Below, one piece after another: positions 1-7,747 of a stretch of 45,083 nucleotides of DNA (within the stretch, counting starts at the first letter, position 1; each line of letters begins with the position of its first letter). The stretch lies in assembly GCA_934597535.1 (NCBI GenBank), contig CAKTRT010000008.1:1-45083 (forward strand), written 5' to 3'. Position numbers and translations under genes: made by a program. The notes beneath the pieces are model-generated. The model was not told the origin of the DNA, ran no database searches, and was given only the letters and a program-made list of their open reading frames with translations. The DNA is from an uncultured Oscillospiraceae bacterium. Its GTDB lineage: Bacteria; Bacillota; Clostridia; Oscillospirales; Oscillospiraceae.

Positions 1-929
1 TGCAGCAGGCAGACAAGACCGTGCTTTTCGGCGACCTTTTTCATCGTTTCCATGACGAGCTGGTTCTGGTCGCTCGCGGTGTTGGCGTCGGTATAGATGG
101 GCGCCATCTCATGCTGGGCGGGGGCGACCTCGTTGTGCTTGGTCTTGGAGAGCACGCCGAGCTTCCACAGCTCCTCGTCCAGCTCCTTCATGTAGGCGGC
201 CACACGGGGACGGAACGCGCCGAAATAGTGGTCGTCCAGCTCCTGCCCCTTGGGCGGCTTGGCGCCGAAGAGCGCGCGTCCGCACAGACGCAGATCCATG
301 CGCTTCAAGAAGAGCGCGCGGTCGATGAGGAAGTATTCCTGCTCCGCGCCGATCTGCGGCGTGACCTTGTGTACCTCGTCCTTGCCGAAGAGCCTGAGCA
401 CGCGGACGGCCTCACGGTTCACGGCCTCCATCGAGCGCAGCAGCGGCGTCTTCTTGTCCAGCGCGGCTCCGCTGTAGGAGCAGAAGACCGTGGGGATACA
501 GAGACTGCCGTCCTTGATGAAGGCGAAAGCCGTGGGATCCCACGCGCTGTAGCCGCGCGCTTCAAATGTGGCGCGAAGCCCACCGGAGGGGAAGCTCGAA
601 GCGTCCGGCTCGCCGCAGACCAGCTCCTTGCCGGAGAAGTCCATAATGACGCGCCCGCCGCCGGCATTGTTGATAAAGCTGTCGTGCTTTTCGGCTGTGA
701 CGCCGCTGAGCGGCTGGAACCAGTGGGTAAAATGCGTGGCGCCGCGCTCGAGCGCCCAGGTCTTCATCGCGTCGGCGATCTCATTGGCTGCGGAAAGAGG
801 CAGGGGCTGCCCGCTTTTCAGGCACTGTCGCCAGATATCCATTGCGCTTTGCGGCACATACTGTTCCATTGCGCGCTCATTGAATACCAGCGAGCCGAAA
901 AGCTCGGGAATACGGGTTTCTTCACTCAT
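1..929 (-). CDS. glutamine synthetase type III (5' part)
   Basis: Partial gene: the start codon is at 927-929 on the minus strand, and the 3' end runs off the left edge. GSIII makes glutamine from glutamate, ammonia and ATP in the cytoplasm as a large homo-oligomer. About 309 residues are visible. They include [13 protein letters not shown], the [17 protein letters not shown] block, the [10 protein letters not shown] catalytic segment and [18 protein letters not shown]. These blocks belong to the GlnN-type GSIII rather than GlnA type I. An AGGAGG lies about 9 bases before the ATG, and a sigma-A-like promoter lies upstream. Seen: the motifs. Known: the family function. The missing C-terminal part cannot be judged. 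Confidence 0.95.
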   Translation of the reverse strand, partial: MSEETRIPELFGSLVFNERAMEQYVPQSAMDIWRQCLKSGQPLPLSAANEIADAMKTWALERGATHFTHWFQPLSGVTAEKHDSFINNAGGGRVIMDFSGKELVCGEPDASSFPSGGLRATFEARGYSAWDPTAFAFIKDGSLCIPTVFCSYSGAALDKKTPLLRSMEAVNREAVRVLRLFGKDEVHKVTPQIGAEQEYFLIDRALFLKRMDLRLCGRALFGAKPPKGQELDDHYFGAFRPRVAAYMKELDEELWKLGVLSKTKHNEVAPAQHEMAPIYTDANTASDQNQLVMETMKKVAEKHGLVCLL

Positions 930-965
930 GCTCCATACCTCCTGTTAATAAAAAATACATGAACT

Positions 966-995
966 ATATTACGACCTGCACCCTTTGCGCGTCAA
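966..995 (-). promoter_or_regulatory. sigma-A promoter for glutamine synthetase
   Basis: On the minus strand TTGACG (990-995) is followed after 18 bases by TAATAT (966-971), about 37 bases ahead of the GSIII start. No other minus-strand gene begins here. A 10-bp inverted repeat sits about 27 bases upstream of the -35. Confidence 0.6.
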
Positions 996-1022
996 GACAT
1001 TGTTTTTCCAACTTTTCCGCTG

Positions 1023-1052
1023 CGTTAGCGCGATAAACTGTGCGCGCTAACG
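1023..1052. repeat. 10-bp perfect inverted repeat upstream of the GSIII promoter
   Basis: CGTTAGCGCG (1023-1032) and its exact complement (1043-1052) are separated by 10 bases. It lies between the GSIII promoter on the minus strand and a plus-strand promoter-like pair at 1080-1108. There is no U tract on either side, so a protein-binding site fits better than a terminator. The binding protein is unknown. Confidence 0.5.
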
Positions 1053-1079
1053 AAATAATGAAAGTCTGGAAACTTTTTC

Positions 1080-1159
1080 TTGCATCGAAGCAGACGCTGT
1101 GCTATGATTAGCCTGAACCCGCCCTTGCTGGACAAAACCACGGTGAGGGCTTGCTTTTT
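1080..1159 (+). ncRNA. candidate short sRNA (promoter plus terminator unit)
   Basis: TTGCAT (1080-1085) and TATGAT (1103-1108) with a 17-base spacer form a good sigma-A promoter on the plus strand. The predicted start is near 1115. The transcript immediately enters a hairpin (GCCCTTGC-TGG, 1121-1131, with CCA-cg-GTGAGGGC, 1138-1150) and then a U-rich tail (TTGCTTTTT, 1151-1159). No ORF fits in the roughly 45 bases. The region between GSIII and the DHHW gene (930-1242) holds only this unit, the inverted repeat and the terminator at 1201. The RNA is an inference. Confidence 0.35.
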
Positions 1160-1200
1160 GGCGCAATGAAGTGCAGGCGGCGCGGCCCTGCCTGCAAATA

Positions 1201-1238
1201 AAAAGGAGTGCTTCGCTATGCGGCGGAGCACTCCTTTT
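1201..1238 (-). terminator. intrinsic terminator after the DHHW gene
   Basis: AAAAGGAGTGCT (1201-1212) pairs perfectly with AGCACTCCTTTT (1227-1238), loop 14 bases. Read on the minus strand the stem is followed by TTTTTATTT, just after the stop of the DHHW gene. Confidence 0.85.
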
Positions 1239-1242
1239 GCAA

Positions 1243-2343
1243 CTATTTGATGGTCGTGCTGTCGTTCAGCACGCTTGCGCTGTAGAGAAACAGCACATCC
1301 TGCGCAGTAAAGTCGATAAATTTTCCGAGTGCTGCGGGGGAGAGGTAGCGGATATCGGCGAGCGTGATCTCGCTGTACCCCTCCGCGAGCAGCGGGATGA
1401 GGCTCGCGGCGAAGGAATCGCGGAACACGATGAGCTTGCGATCCGTCTGCGCGTTCGGATTCTCGATGCGCAGCAGCGACTTCGGCCCTGAGAGAAAGAT
1501 CTCATATGGGTCGCTGCCGTCCGCCTTTTCGAGCGTGTAGACGGGCAGGTACGCATCGTTTTCATAGTCGTACACGCGGCAGTGATCGATGATATCGTTT
1601 GTGAGGTAGGCGAGCTTGTCGGGCGCCATCGGCAGTGCCGACTGTCCGCGGTACACGCCGTAAAACGGCGTATCGAGGGGGATCTCGGTGAAGTCTGCGG
1701 TGAGTGAAACGCCCATCGCGTCTGCCAGAGCCTTGACCGTGGGGACAAGCATCTCCTGCCGCCAGTGTGTGTCTGTGCGGTAGTAGGACGGCAGCGAGAG
1801 CGTGTCCGTCAGGTCGATATACTCCGCAAAATCGGCCTTTTCACGCATAAGAGAGAAAAGTGCTTCATAATCCATTGCGGGATAGCCGTTTTCGGCGGCC
1901 AAAAAGTAATTCTTGTCGGGGATGACGGACAGGTAGATATTCGCACCTGTGCCTTTGAGGTAAGCTTCGTATACATAGCGGAAGCGATCGGCCGCGTGGT
2001 CGAGCGAATCCTCATGCAGCGGGTAGTCAAGCTTCGCGGCGTAGCCGTCCGCGATGTAGATGCCGTTGTTGTCCTTCTCGCGGAAGAGGTCACGCACGGC
2101 AAGCGCCTTGAGCGTGCGGAACCCGTCGCGCAGCGGGAACTGGTCAAGCGTGTAGCTCTCAAAATTCGACTGGAAGCGTCCGGAGAGCGCTTCTTCTACG
2201 CTGAGCATCGGGAACTGCTTGAGTGCCCGACGCTCGCTTTCCGACACGGCGTCGTCGCTCTTGCAAATGCTCCACAGCGCGAACGCAAGCACAAACAGCG
2301 CCGCAACGCCGAGGGTGAGGGCGTCTTTTACATTTCGATTCAT
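1243..2343 (-). CDS. DHHW (AlgX/AlgJ-like) surface O-acetylation protein
   Basis: The 366-residue protein has an N-terminal membrane segment (about residues 8-26) and an extracytoplasmic SGNH-hydrolase-like body. The family's signature appears as TDTHW at 190-194, and an FRDSFAASL segment nearer the C terminus could supply the nucleophilic serine. Proteins of this type work with an MBOAT acyltransferase to transfer acetyl groups to surface polysaccharide. The MBOAT gene lies 12 bases upstream on the same strand, so the two are very probably co-transcribed. The polysaccharide acceptor is unknown. The family assignment is fairly safe; the exact reaction is inferred from context. Confidence 0.85.
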   Translation of the reverse strand: MNRNVKDALTLGVAALFVLAFALWSICKSDDAVSESERRALKQFPMLSVEEALSGRFQSNFESYTLDQFPLRDGFRTLKALAVRDLFREKDNNGIYIADGYAAKLDYPLHEDSLDHAADRFRYVYEAYLKGTGANIYLSVIPDKNYFLAAENGYPAMDYEALFSLMREKADFAEYIDLTDTLSLPSYYRTDTHWRQEMLVPTVKALADAMGVSLTADFTEIPLDTPFYGVYRGQSALPMAPDKLAYLTNDIIDHCRVYDYENDAYLPVYTLEKADGSDPYEIFLSGPKSLLRIENPNAQTDRKLIVFRDSFAASLIPLLAEGYSEITLADIRYLSPAALGKFIDFTAQDVLFLYSASVLNDSTTIK

Positions 2344-2355
2344 GCGATGCCCTCC

Positions 2356-3756
2356 TTAAAAGCGGAAGTAGAGGAACGGGTTGAACGACCCGTCCACTAA
2401 AAATGCCGTGCCGAGCAGCAGGGGGACGAGCACAAACAGCGGCTCGAGCGCGTCGAGCGCCATGGCTGCGCCCTTCCTTTTACGCAGCTTCGACACGACC
2501 CATTTCGGCAGCGGCGTTGCGCAGAGGATGCCGAGCACGAGCAGCGGGCCATAGCTTTTGAGGCAGTAGACCGCCTGCACGCTTGACAGCGGCAGTCCGC
2601 CCGCGCCGAGCATCGCGCCGATACGCGAGACCGCCAGCGCGGCGCTGTCCGCGTCGAAGAGCACAAACCCGAGCGTGACGAAAAAGAGCGTGTACACATG
2701 GCCGAGCGCGCGGTGCTTCTGTAAGACCGGCAGCAGAATTAGCTTTTCAAAAAGCAGCAGAACTGCAAACCACAGCCCCCACAGCACGAACGTCCACGCC
2801 GCTCCGTGCCACAGGCCGGTTGCGAGCCAGACGATCAGAATGTTCAGCAGCTGGCGCGCCTTGCCCTTTCTGCTGCCGCCGAGGGGGATATAGAGGTAGT
2901 CGCGGAACCATGAGCCGAGCGACATGTGCCACCTGCGCCAGAACTCCGTAATGCTCGCCGAAATATAAGGATAGTTGAAGTTTTCGGGGAAGTGGAAGCC
3001 CAAAATGCGCCCGAGACCGATGGCCATGTCGCTGTAGCCCGAAAAGTCGAAGTATACCTGAAGAAGAAACGCGAGCGCGTAGAGCCAGACGAAGAGAACG
3101 CTTGCGTCCTGCGTCGATTTGTAGGCGCTCGCGAGCGCGCCGAACTGGTTGGCGAGCAGGATCTTCTTGGCAAAGCCGACCGTGAAGCGGCGCACGCCCT
3201 CCGCCGCGGCGGAGACGCTGTGCGTGCGGCTTTTGAGCTCTGCGGCGACGTCGGAATAGCGCACGATCGGCCCCGCGATGAGCTGGGGAAAGAGTGAAAC
3301 ATAGGCGCCCAGGTCGATAAAATTTCGCTGTGCCGCCGTCTCGCCGCGGTAGACGTCGATGACGTAGCTCAATACCTGAAAGGTGTAGAAGCTGATGCCG
3401 ATGGGCAGGCTGAGCTTCAAAAGCGGCAGGGAAAGTCCTGTGACGGCGTTGACGCTCGAGAGAAAAAAGTCCGCGTACTTAAAATAGCCGAGAAGCCCAA
3501 GGCTCACAAGGATCGAGAGCGTCAGAAAGACCTTCGACGCCTTTTGCCCGCGGTGCTTTTCAATCAGCAGGCCGAAACCATAGCCCTGCACGATGGAGAC
3601 GAGCATAAGCAGCATATATTTCGGCTCGCCCCAGGCATAGAAAAAGAGGCTTGCGAGCAGCAGCACCGCGTTTTTCAGCTGCCGCGGCGCTGCAAAGTAG
3701 ATCAGCAGCGCCGCAGGCAGAAAGTAAAAGAGAAAGGGAACGCTGGAAAAGAGCAT
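2356..3756 (-). CDS. MBOAT family O-acyltransferase (AlgI/DltB-like)
   Basis: This is a polytopic membrane protein of 466 residues, the usual length for AlgI-like enzymes. The conserved core includes FPQLIAGPIVRY (about 156-167), QVYFDFSGYSDMAIGLG (about 233-249), EFWRRWHMSLGSWFRDYLYIP with His277, and LWHGAAWTFVLWG with the expected catalytic His317. It passes acyl groups across the membrane for O-acetylation of a cell-surface glycan. It is sandwiched between a lipoprotein gene (28-base gap upstream) and the DHHW gene (12-base gap downstream). This order suggests a three-gene surface modification operon. No glycosyltransferases are nearby to tell which polymer is modified. Confidence 0.93.
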   Translation of the reverse strand: MLFSSVPFLFYFLPAALLIYFAAPRQLKNAVLLLASLFFYAWGEPKYMLLMLVSIVQGYGFGLLIEKHRGQKASKVFLTLSILVSLGLLGYFKYADFFLSSVNAVTGLSLPLLKLSLPIGISFYTFQVLSYVIDVYRGETAAQRNFIDLGAYVSLFPQLIAGPIVRYSDVAAELKSRTHSVSAAAEGVRRFTVGFAKKILLANQFGALASAYKSTQDASVLFVWLYALAFLLQVYFDFSGYSDMAIGLGRILGFHFPENFNYPYISASITEFWRRWHMSLGSWFRDYLYIPLGGSRKGKARQLLNILIVWLATGLWHGAAWTFVLWGLWFAVLLLFEKLILLPVLQKHRALGHVYTLFFVTLGFVLFDADSAALAVSRIGAMLGAGGLPLSSVQAVYCLKSYGPLLVLGILCATPLPKWVVSKLRKRKGAAMALDALEPLFVLVPLLLGTAFLVDGSFNPFLYFRF

Positions 3757-3784
3757 AAACTTCTCCGCCTTTCAGAAGATCAAA

Positions 3785-4357
3785 TCAGGCGATGGCCTCG
3801 TCGCAGACGACGGCAGCATCGGCAAAGGTCTCGGTGACCTTGCCGCTGAACTGGTCGACAAGGTCCTCCGCGCCGTAGCAGGAGATGACATAGTCGCCGA
3901 GCGTCAGGATGACAAGCTTGTCGGGGAAGCCGCACATCCACTGGCGGTTCATGATGTTGTCCTTGAGGTCGGAGACGACACTGTCAACGTCGGAAGAGCT
4001 CGCAACATGGAACGCGCCCGCGGTGAAGGTGTTGGCGTTCATCATGTGGGTGAGGGACGCGGCGTCGGAGAGCTTGCCTGCGTCCGCGGCGGGGAAGGAG
4101 AGAGAGTAGTCAAGTGCGTCTCCGTCTTCGACGGAGAAGTTACCGGGCGCGTCCTCGGTCATATTCGCCTCATCAAAGTCGCCGCCGGCAGCAGGGAACT
4201 TGTCGTCGTCGCTGTAGTTGGCCCATACGGCGTTCAGCAGCTCGAGAGCGCTCGCGGGCTGGCTGTTATTGCCGCTATTGTCATCCGTCTTGCTGCCGCA
4301 GGCGGCGAGGGAGAGAGTCATCGCTGCGGCCAGCAGCAGGGTGAGAAACTTTTTCAT
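3785..4357 (-). CDS. lipoprotein, DUF4358-like, of the O-acetylation operon
   Basis: This 190-residue protein starts with a lipoprotein signal (MKKFLTLLLAAAMTLSLAAC, lipobox Cys20) followed by a Ser/Asn-rich linker. The remainder (about 35-190) resembles the DUF4358 family, which often accompanies MBOAT/DHHW pairs in Clostridia. It would sit on the outer face of the membrane, where it might assist acetyl transfer; this role is inferred only from gene order. The RBS is a clear GGAGG. The gene heads the run lipoprotein-MBOAT-DHHW. No enzyme motif is visible. The family call is from memory of the fold's appearance and should be tested. Confidence 0.75.
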   Translation of the reverse strand: MKKFLTLLLAAAMTLSLAACGSKTDDNSGNNSQPASALELLNAVWANYSDDDKFPAAGGDFDEANMTEDAPGNFSVEDGDALDYSLSFPAADAGKLSDAASLTHMMNANTFTAGAFHVASSSDVDSVVSDLKDNIMNRQWMCGFPDKLVILTLGDYVISCYGAEDLVDQFSGKVTETFADAAVVCDEAIA

Positions 4358-4412
4358 GGGAATTTACCTCCAAAATGTTGTGTGTTGTCAATAGTAATGT
4401 GGAATGGGATGC

Positions 4413-4940
4413 TTACGCCCGCGCGGCGGCCCAATAGCCGTTGGCCTCGTCGTAGCGCAGCGTGACGGCGGGCGCGCCGTCGAGAGAGAGCGTGTAGACC
4501 TCGCCCGTGTCCGGCGCTTCGATCGTCCATGTGAGCATTTCGCTGCCGGAGACGGTGCGCGAGGAAAGATCGCGCGGGGCAGAGTCAGCCGGAGAGTCGA
4601 GTACGCCGCCCGACACCGAGACCTCCGCCGGCGTCTCCGCCCGGCTCTCGATGGTGAGCGAGATGCTGAGCGGCTGAGCGCCCGCGGGGCTGAGCGCCAG
4701 CGGCGCGGGCTGCTCGATGGGAATGGGTGCTGAAGAGAGCGCTGAGCCGCCGATCCGGATCTCAGCCGGCAGAGTGCTGCGCGTCATCGTCACGGCGGCG
4801 GCCAGCACGAGCGCAAGACACGCTGCGGCGGCGAGCACGTGCGGGAAATAGCGCCCTTTGCGCGGCGCATGGGACGCAGCCTCAGCGATGAGCGCATCGT
4901 CCAGCTGTGTCAGGGCACGAGCGATGGCTTCATGCTTCAT
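4413..4940 (-). CDS. membrane protein encoded with an ECF sigma factor, possible anti-sigma
   Basis: The 175-residue protein has a cytoplasmic N-terminal part of about 30 residues, one membrane helix (about 34-50) and a 125-residue extracytoplasmic domain of beta-rich character. The domain carries a Ser/Pro-rich segment, typical of a linker. Its start overlaps the end of the sigma factor gene by 11 bases, indicating translational coupling. That position and topology suggest the anti-sigma partner of the sigma factor. No zinc-binding ZAS motif (HxxxCxxC) is present and I do not recognise a named family, so anti-sigma function is inference. It ends 55 bases ahead of the lipoprotein gene. Confidence 0.65.
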   Translation of the reverse strand: MKHEAIARALTQLDDALIAEAASHAPRKGRYFPHVLAAAACLALVLAAAVTMTRSTLPAEIRIGGSALSSAPIPIEQPAPLALSPAGAQPLSISLTIESRAETPAEVSVSGGVLDSPADSAPRDLSSRTVSGSEMLTWTIEAPDTGEVYTLSLDGAPAVTLRYDEANGYWAAARA

Positions 4941-5496
4941 AGGGATAGCCCTCCTTCACAAGATGCTCCTTGAGCTTTCTGCGTGTGCGCAGCAGCGTGG
5001 TTTTGACGCGGCTCTCGCCGCAGCCAAAGCGGGAGCTGATGTCGGCGATCGAGTCACAGCAGAAATAGCGGCGGACGAACATGATGCGCGCGTCGCTGCT
5101 CTGCGTGCGCAGGAATGCGCTGATGCTCCGCCCCAGCTCTGCGGCTGCGGCCTCATCCTCGGGGTCGGACAGCGCGGGGGCGCAGTCGTCCAGCTCGTCG
5201 AGCGAGAGGGCGAAGGCGTCGCCTTGGCGTTTCTGCGCACTTCTTGCCTTATAACGGTTGAGCGCAAGGTTGCGTGTGAGTTTGCCGAGAAAAGAGGAAA
5301 GCACGGCGGGCCGCTGCGGCGGCATGGCGTGCCACGCGTGCAGGTACGTGTCGTTCACGTTTTCCTCGCTGTCGGCGTGATTCGAGAGGATGTTCTGCGA
5401 AATTTTCATACAATAGGGTCCGTATTTGGCGGCGGTGGCTTCGATGGCGCGCTCATCCCGCTGCCAGTAGAGATCGACGATGCTGGTATCGTCCAT
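4930..5496 (-). CDS. ECF RNA polymerase sigma factor (sigma-70 family)
   Basis: The protein of 188 residues is of normal ECF size. Region 2 is visible as RAIEATAAKYGPYCMKISQNIL and HADSEENVNDTYLHAWHAMPP (about 13-60), followed by FLGKLTRNLALNRYKA. Region 4 is at the C terminus (SIADISSRFGCGESRVKTTLLRTRRKLKEHL). It redirects RNA polymerase to a small regulon. The next gene overlaps it and encodes a membrane protein, probably its regulator. The gene is divergent from a serpin lipoprotein whose upstream region has an ECF-like promoter. A related but weaker element precedes the sigma gene, so autoregulation is likely. Confidence 0.93.
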   Translation of the reverse strand: MDDTSIVDLYWQRDERAIEATAAKYGPYCMKISQNILSNHADSEENVNDTYLHAWHAMPPQRPAVLSSFLGKLTRNLALNRYKARSAQKRQGDAFALSLDELDDCAPALSDPEDEAAAAELGRSISAFLRTQSSDARIMFVRRYFCCDSIADISSRFGCGESRVKTTLLRTRRKLKEHLVKEGYPYEA

Positions 5497-5532
5497 AGGC
5501 TTGCTCCTTTCTGCTGTCTGCCATCATGGTTA

Positions 5533-5562
5533 GAAGACAACTTTTTTGACACTTGCGTTACA
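5533..5562 (-). promoter_or_regulatory. possible ECF-type autoregulatory promoter of the sigma gene
   Basis: On the minus strand TGTAAC (5557-5562) is followed after 18 bases by GTCT (5535-5538). This resembles the AAC-N16/17-CGTC pattern used by ECF sigma factors. It lies about 40 bases ahead of the sigma start. The spacing is about one base longer than in the serpin promoter. A TATACT element at about 5587-5592 on the same strand could be a competing sigma-A -10. Confidence 0.35.
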
Positions 5563-5642
5563 CAAAAGAGAAAATATTTTTTGAAAGTATACCACATTCG
5601 CCCGCTTCATAAAAGCCCGGCGCACGATTTTTGCGCGGGATG

Positions 5643-5669
5643 GGAACTTTTTTCCGCCCGCGCCGTCTA
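5643..5669 (+). promoter_or_regulatory. ECF-type promoter of the serpin gene
   Basis: GGAAC (5643-5647), then a T-rich spacer of 16 bases, then CGTCTA (5664-5669). This matches the classical ECF layout (GGAAC near -35, CGTC near -10). No TATAAT-like element competes. The start would be near 5677, leaving a 25-base leader with a GGGAGG ribosome site before the serpin ATG at 5703. The divergent neighbour is an ECF sigma factor, the obvious candidate to use it. Confidence 0.6.
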
Positions 5670-5702
5670 ATAGGGTGAATCCAGAAATGGGAGGTTTCCG
5701 CT

Positions 5703-7184
5703 ATGAAACGATTTTTTGCTTTGCTGCTCAGCGCGGCGATGCTTCTGTCCCTCGCCGCCTGCGGTGAAAAGGGAACAACGGTCCGGCGTTTTCCGACGGA
5801 ACAGGAGGAGGATGTGAAAAAAGATCCTGTTGCTGCACAGTATCTTGAACAACTGACTGTAAAGACGGCGGAATATCCCGCGCTGCCCGAACGACCGAGC
5901 CATGCGCAGCTCGAGGAGGCGTTCAACGCCATCGACTATGACAAGATGGGTGCGGAGGCTTACGAGAAGGCGCAGGAGCAGATCTGGGAGGACTGGGATG
6001 CGCGCAGCACGAAGTATTACGATGCGCTCCGCGCGCTCAGGAGCGAGGGGACGAGCTATCCCGCGGCGTTTCTGAGCTTTACGCAGGAAACGGCGGATGC
6101 GCTGCTGTCCGCGCAGGGCAATACGGTCGCTTCGCCTGCGAACCTGTATCTGGCGCTCGCTATGCTGAGCGAGACCGTGGACGGCGAGAGCCGCGCGCAG
6201 CTGCTCGATCTGCTGGGCCTGAACGGCACGGACGAGAGCAGGAGCGCGGCCAACTACATCTGGCGCAATCTCTACGGCGAGACGGACGGCGGCAGGACGC
6301 TGCTGGCAAGCTCGGTGTGGCTGAATGAAAGCCTGCCGTATCACGAAGAGACGCTCACGACGCTCGCGCAGCAGTACCTTGCTTCCTCCTATTCCGCGCC
6401 GATGGGGACGGAGAAGACGGATCGGGCCATTGCCGAGTGGATCAACGAGAACACCGGCGGGCTGCTGGAAGAGGCGGCGGGCGGCATCGAGACCAGGCCG
6501 CAGACGGCGCTGGTGCTGCTGGCGACGATCTACTTCAAGGATGCGTGGAGCGATGAATTTTGGACTGACGCAACGAAAAAGGATGTCTTCACTGCGGAAA
6601 ACGGTGCGGAGCAGACCGTTGACTTCATGCACCGCACGGATGACCGCGCCGCGTACTGTCGCGGCGAGAACTATACCGTAGCGCAGCTGCGCTTTCAGGG
6701 CGGGCAGGCGATGCGCTTTCTGCTGCCGGACGAAGGTGCGACACTTGAAAGCCTGCTCGCCGATAGCGAGGCCGTGGGCGGACTGATGGCCTACGACATG
6801 GACGCCGCGCTGCCGAGCGCGGAGATCCGCTGGAGCGTGCCGAAGTTCGATGTGGATTCTGACCTGGAGTTGACCGACGCGCTCAAGGCGCTGGGCGTCA
6901 CGGATGTGTTCGATTTTGATAAATCGGACTTTTCTCCGCTGATCGACATGGAAAAGCTCGACGAGAGCGTCGCCGTGACGCAGGTGCAGCACGCCGCGCG
7001 CGTCAAAGTGGACGAAAAGGGCTGCGAGGCCGCGGCGTTCACGGCCATCATAGCGGATGCCACCTCCGCCATGCCGGAGGAGCTTCCCGTGGTGGAGATG
7101 GACCTGAACCGGCCGTTCGCCTTCATGATCACCGGCGTGGACGGGCTGCCGCTGTTTATCGGCACGGTGAATACGCTGAAATGA
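5703..7184 (+). CDS. serpin family protease inhibitor, lipoprotein
   Basis: The 493-residue protein has a lipoprotein signal (lipobox LAAC, Cys20), then a 100-residue charged extension before a complete serpin fold (about 115-493). Serpin signatures include NTVASPANLYLALAMLS, LLATIYFKDAWSDEFW and the C-terminal NRPFAFMI with LPLFIGTVN. The hinge of the reactive loop reads EKGCEAAAFTAIIADATSAM, with small residues as needed for an inhibitory serpin. Counting from the hinge Glu, P1-P1' falls at about Thr-Ser. The loop is longer than in antitrypsin, so Ala-Met just after are alternatives. It would be anchored outside the membrane and protect against host or community proteases. An ECF-type promoter precedes it. 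Confidence 0.93.
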   Translation: MKRFFALLLSAAMLLSLAACGEKGTTVRRFPTEQEEDVKKDPVAAQYLEQLTVKTAEYPALPERPSHAQLEEAFNAIDYDKMGAEAYEKAQEQIWEDWDARSTKYYDALRALRSEGTSYPAAFLSFTQETADALLSAQGNTVASPANLYLALAMLSETVDGESRAQLLDLLGLNGTDESRSAANYIWRNLYGETDGGRTLLASSVWLNESLPYHEETLTTLAQQYLASSYSAPMGTEKTDRAIAEWINENTGGLLEEAAGGIETRPQTALVLLATIYFKDAWSDEFWTDATKKDVFTAENGAEQTVDFMHRTDDRAAYCRGENYTVAQLRFQGGQAMRFLLPDEGATLESLLADSEAVGGLMAYDMDAALPSAEIRWSVPKFDVDSDLELTDALKALGVTDVFDFDKSDFSPLIDMEKLDESVAVTQVQHAARVKVDEKGCEAAAFTAIIADATSAMPEELPVVEMDLNRPFAFMITGVDGLPLFIGTVNTLK

Positions 7185-7209
7185 TCCCTCCCGCATTGCG
7201 GGGGGGCAT

Positions 7210-7254
7210 GGGCAAAGGGGAGTCCCTCTCGCGTGAGGGAACTCCCCTTTGCCC
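7210..7254. terminator. strong hairpin after the serpin gene
   Basis: GGGCAAAGGGGAGTCCCTC (from 7210) pairs with GAGGGAACTCCCCTTTGCCC (to 7254) with one bulged A. The stem begins 25 bases after the serpin stop. It lacks a U tract, so it may be a weak terminator or a 3'-end stabiliser. Confidence 0.6.
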
Positions 7255-7308
7255 TACGCAGGCGCAAAGCGCTGCTTTCTCTGTAATAAGTGAAAGGAAA
7301 CGAAAAAA

Positions 7309-7355
7309 TGACTGACCCTTGACCGTGCAACCGTGCGGCGATCAAGGGTCAGTCA
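7309..7355 (-). terminator. minus-strand intrinsic terminator with a perfect 14-bp stem
   Basis: TGACTGACCCTTGA (7309-7322) and its exact complement (7342-7355) enclose a 19-base loop. Read on the minus strand the hairpin is followed at once by TTTTTTCG. It therefore ends a minus-strand transcript, although no recognisable minus-strand gene lies upstream in 7360-7740. Its 5' arm overlaps the stop codon of a nine-codon ORF. Confidence 0.75.
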
Positions 7356-7378
7356 TGATGGATGTTGGGATCTCTCAT
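7349..7378 (-). CDS. nine-codon leader-like ORF (MRDPNIHHD)
   Basis: An AAAAGGAGG ribosome site precedes an ATG at 7376-7378 by 8 bases. The ORF encodes MRDPNIHHD and stops at 7349-7351, inside the terminator stem. A strong ribosome site, a tiny peptide and an overlapping terminator recall a transcription attenuator or leader peptide, or the last remains of a degraded gene. Reading on the same strand upstream (about 7445-7577) gives an open stretch of about 45 codons (LFFRYRKGETNVHLIPEE and onward) with no clear start. I do not recognise that stretch; it may be a gene relic. The rest of 7379-7676 shows nothing I can name. Confidence 0.3.
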   Translation of the reverse strand: MRDPNIHHD

Positions 7379-7676
7379 AGGCAGGTCCTCCTTTTCGAAT
7401 GCTGCTGCGGCGCCGAAAGCCATATGCTGCGGTTTCCACTCTCGCACTATATCAAACACCGCTGTGCGGTGGTCATTACGTCAAGGACGCGGCATTGGAG
7501 AGTGCTGTGCAATGAAGCTTCGGGACCTTCTTCAGGGATCAGATGTACATTGGTCTCACCCTTTCTGTATCTAAAGAATAGCAGAGGAGAGACGGAAAAT
7601 CAAGCGGCGGAATGCATGAAAATGCAACGTGAATTTGATATAAAGTTCCGATTATTCTAAAAATTAGGAAAATGAC

Positions 7677-7745
7677 TTGAATAATATGCGAAAATTTGTT
7701 ATACTGAAACTGTTGCGGGCCGTTCTTCGGGATGGCCCGCAGCAG
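7677..7745 (+). promoter_or_regulatory. sigma-A-like promoter followed by a 12-bp hairpin
   Basis: TTGAAT (7677-7682), 17 bases, TATACT (7700-7705) form a plausible plus-strand promoter. The predicted transcript begins with a hairpin (CTGTTGCGGGCC, 7710-7721, with GGCCCGCAGCAG, 7734-7745). It then runs antisense into the end of the methyltransferase gene. On the minus strand the same hairpin may end the methyltransferase transcript, although only UUU follows. Confidence 0.45.
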
Positions 7746-7747
7746 CT

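Noticed and set aside
5667..7196. A 509-codon frame antisense to the serpin
   Set aside because: Its translation is rich in Arg, His and Gln with no domain, while the opposite strand encodes a complete serpin with signal peptide and RBS.
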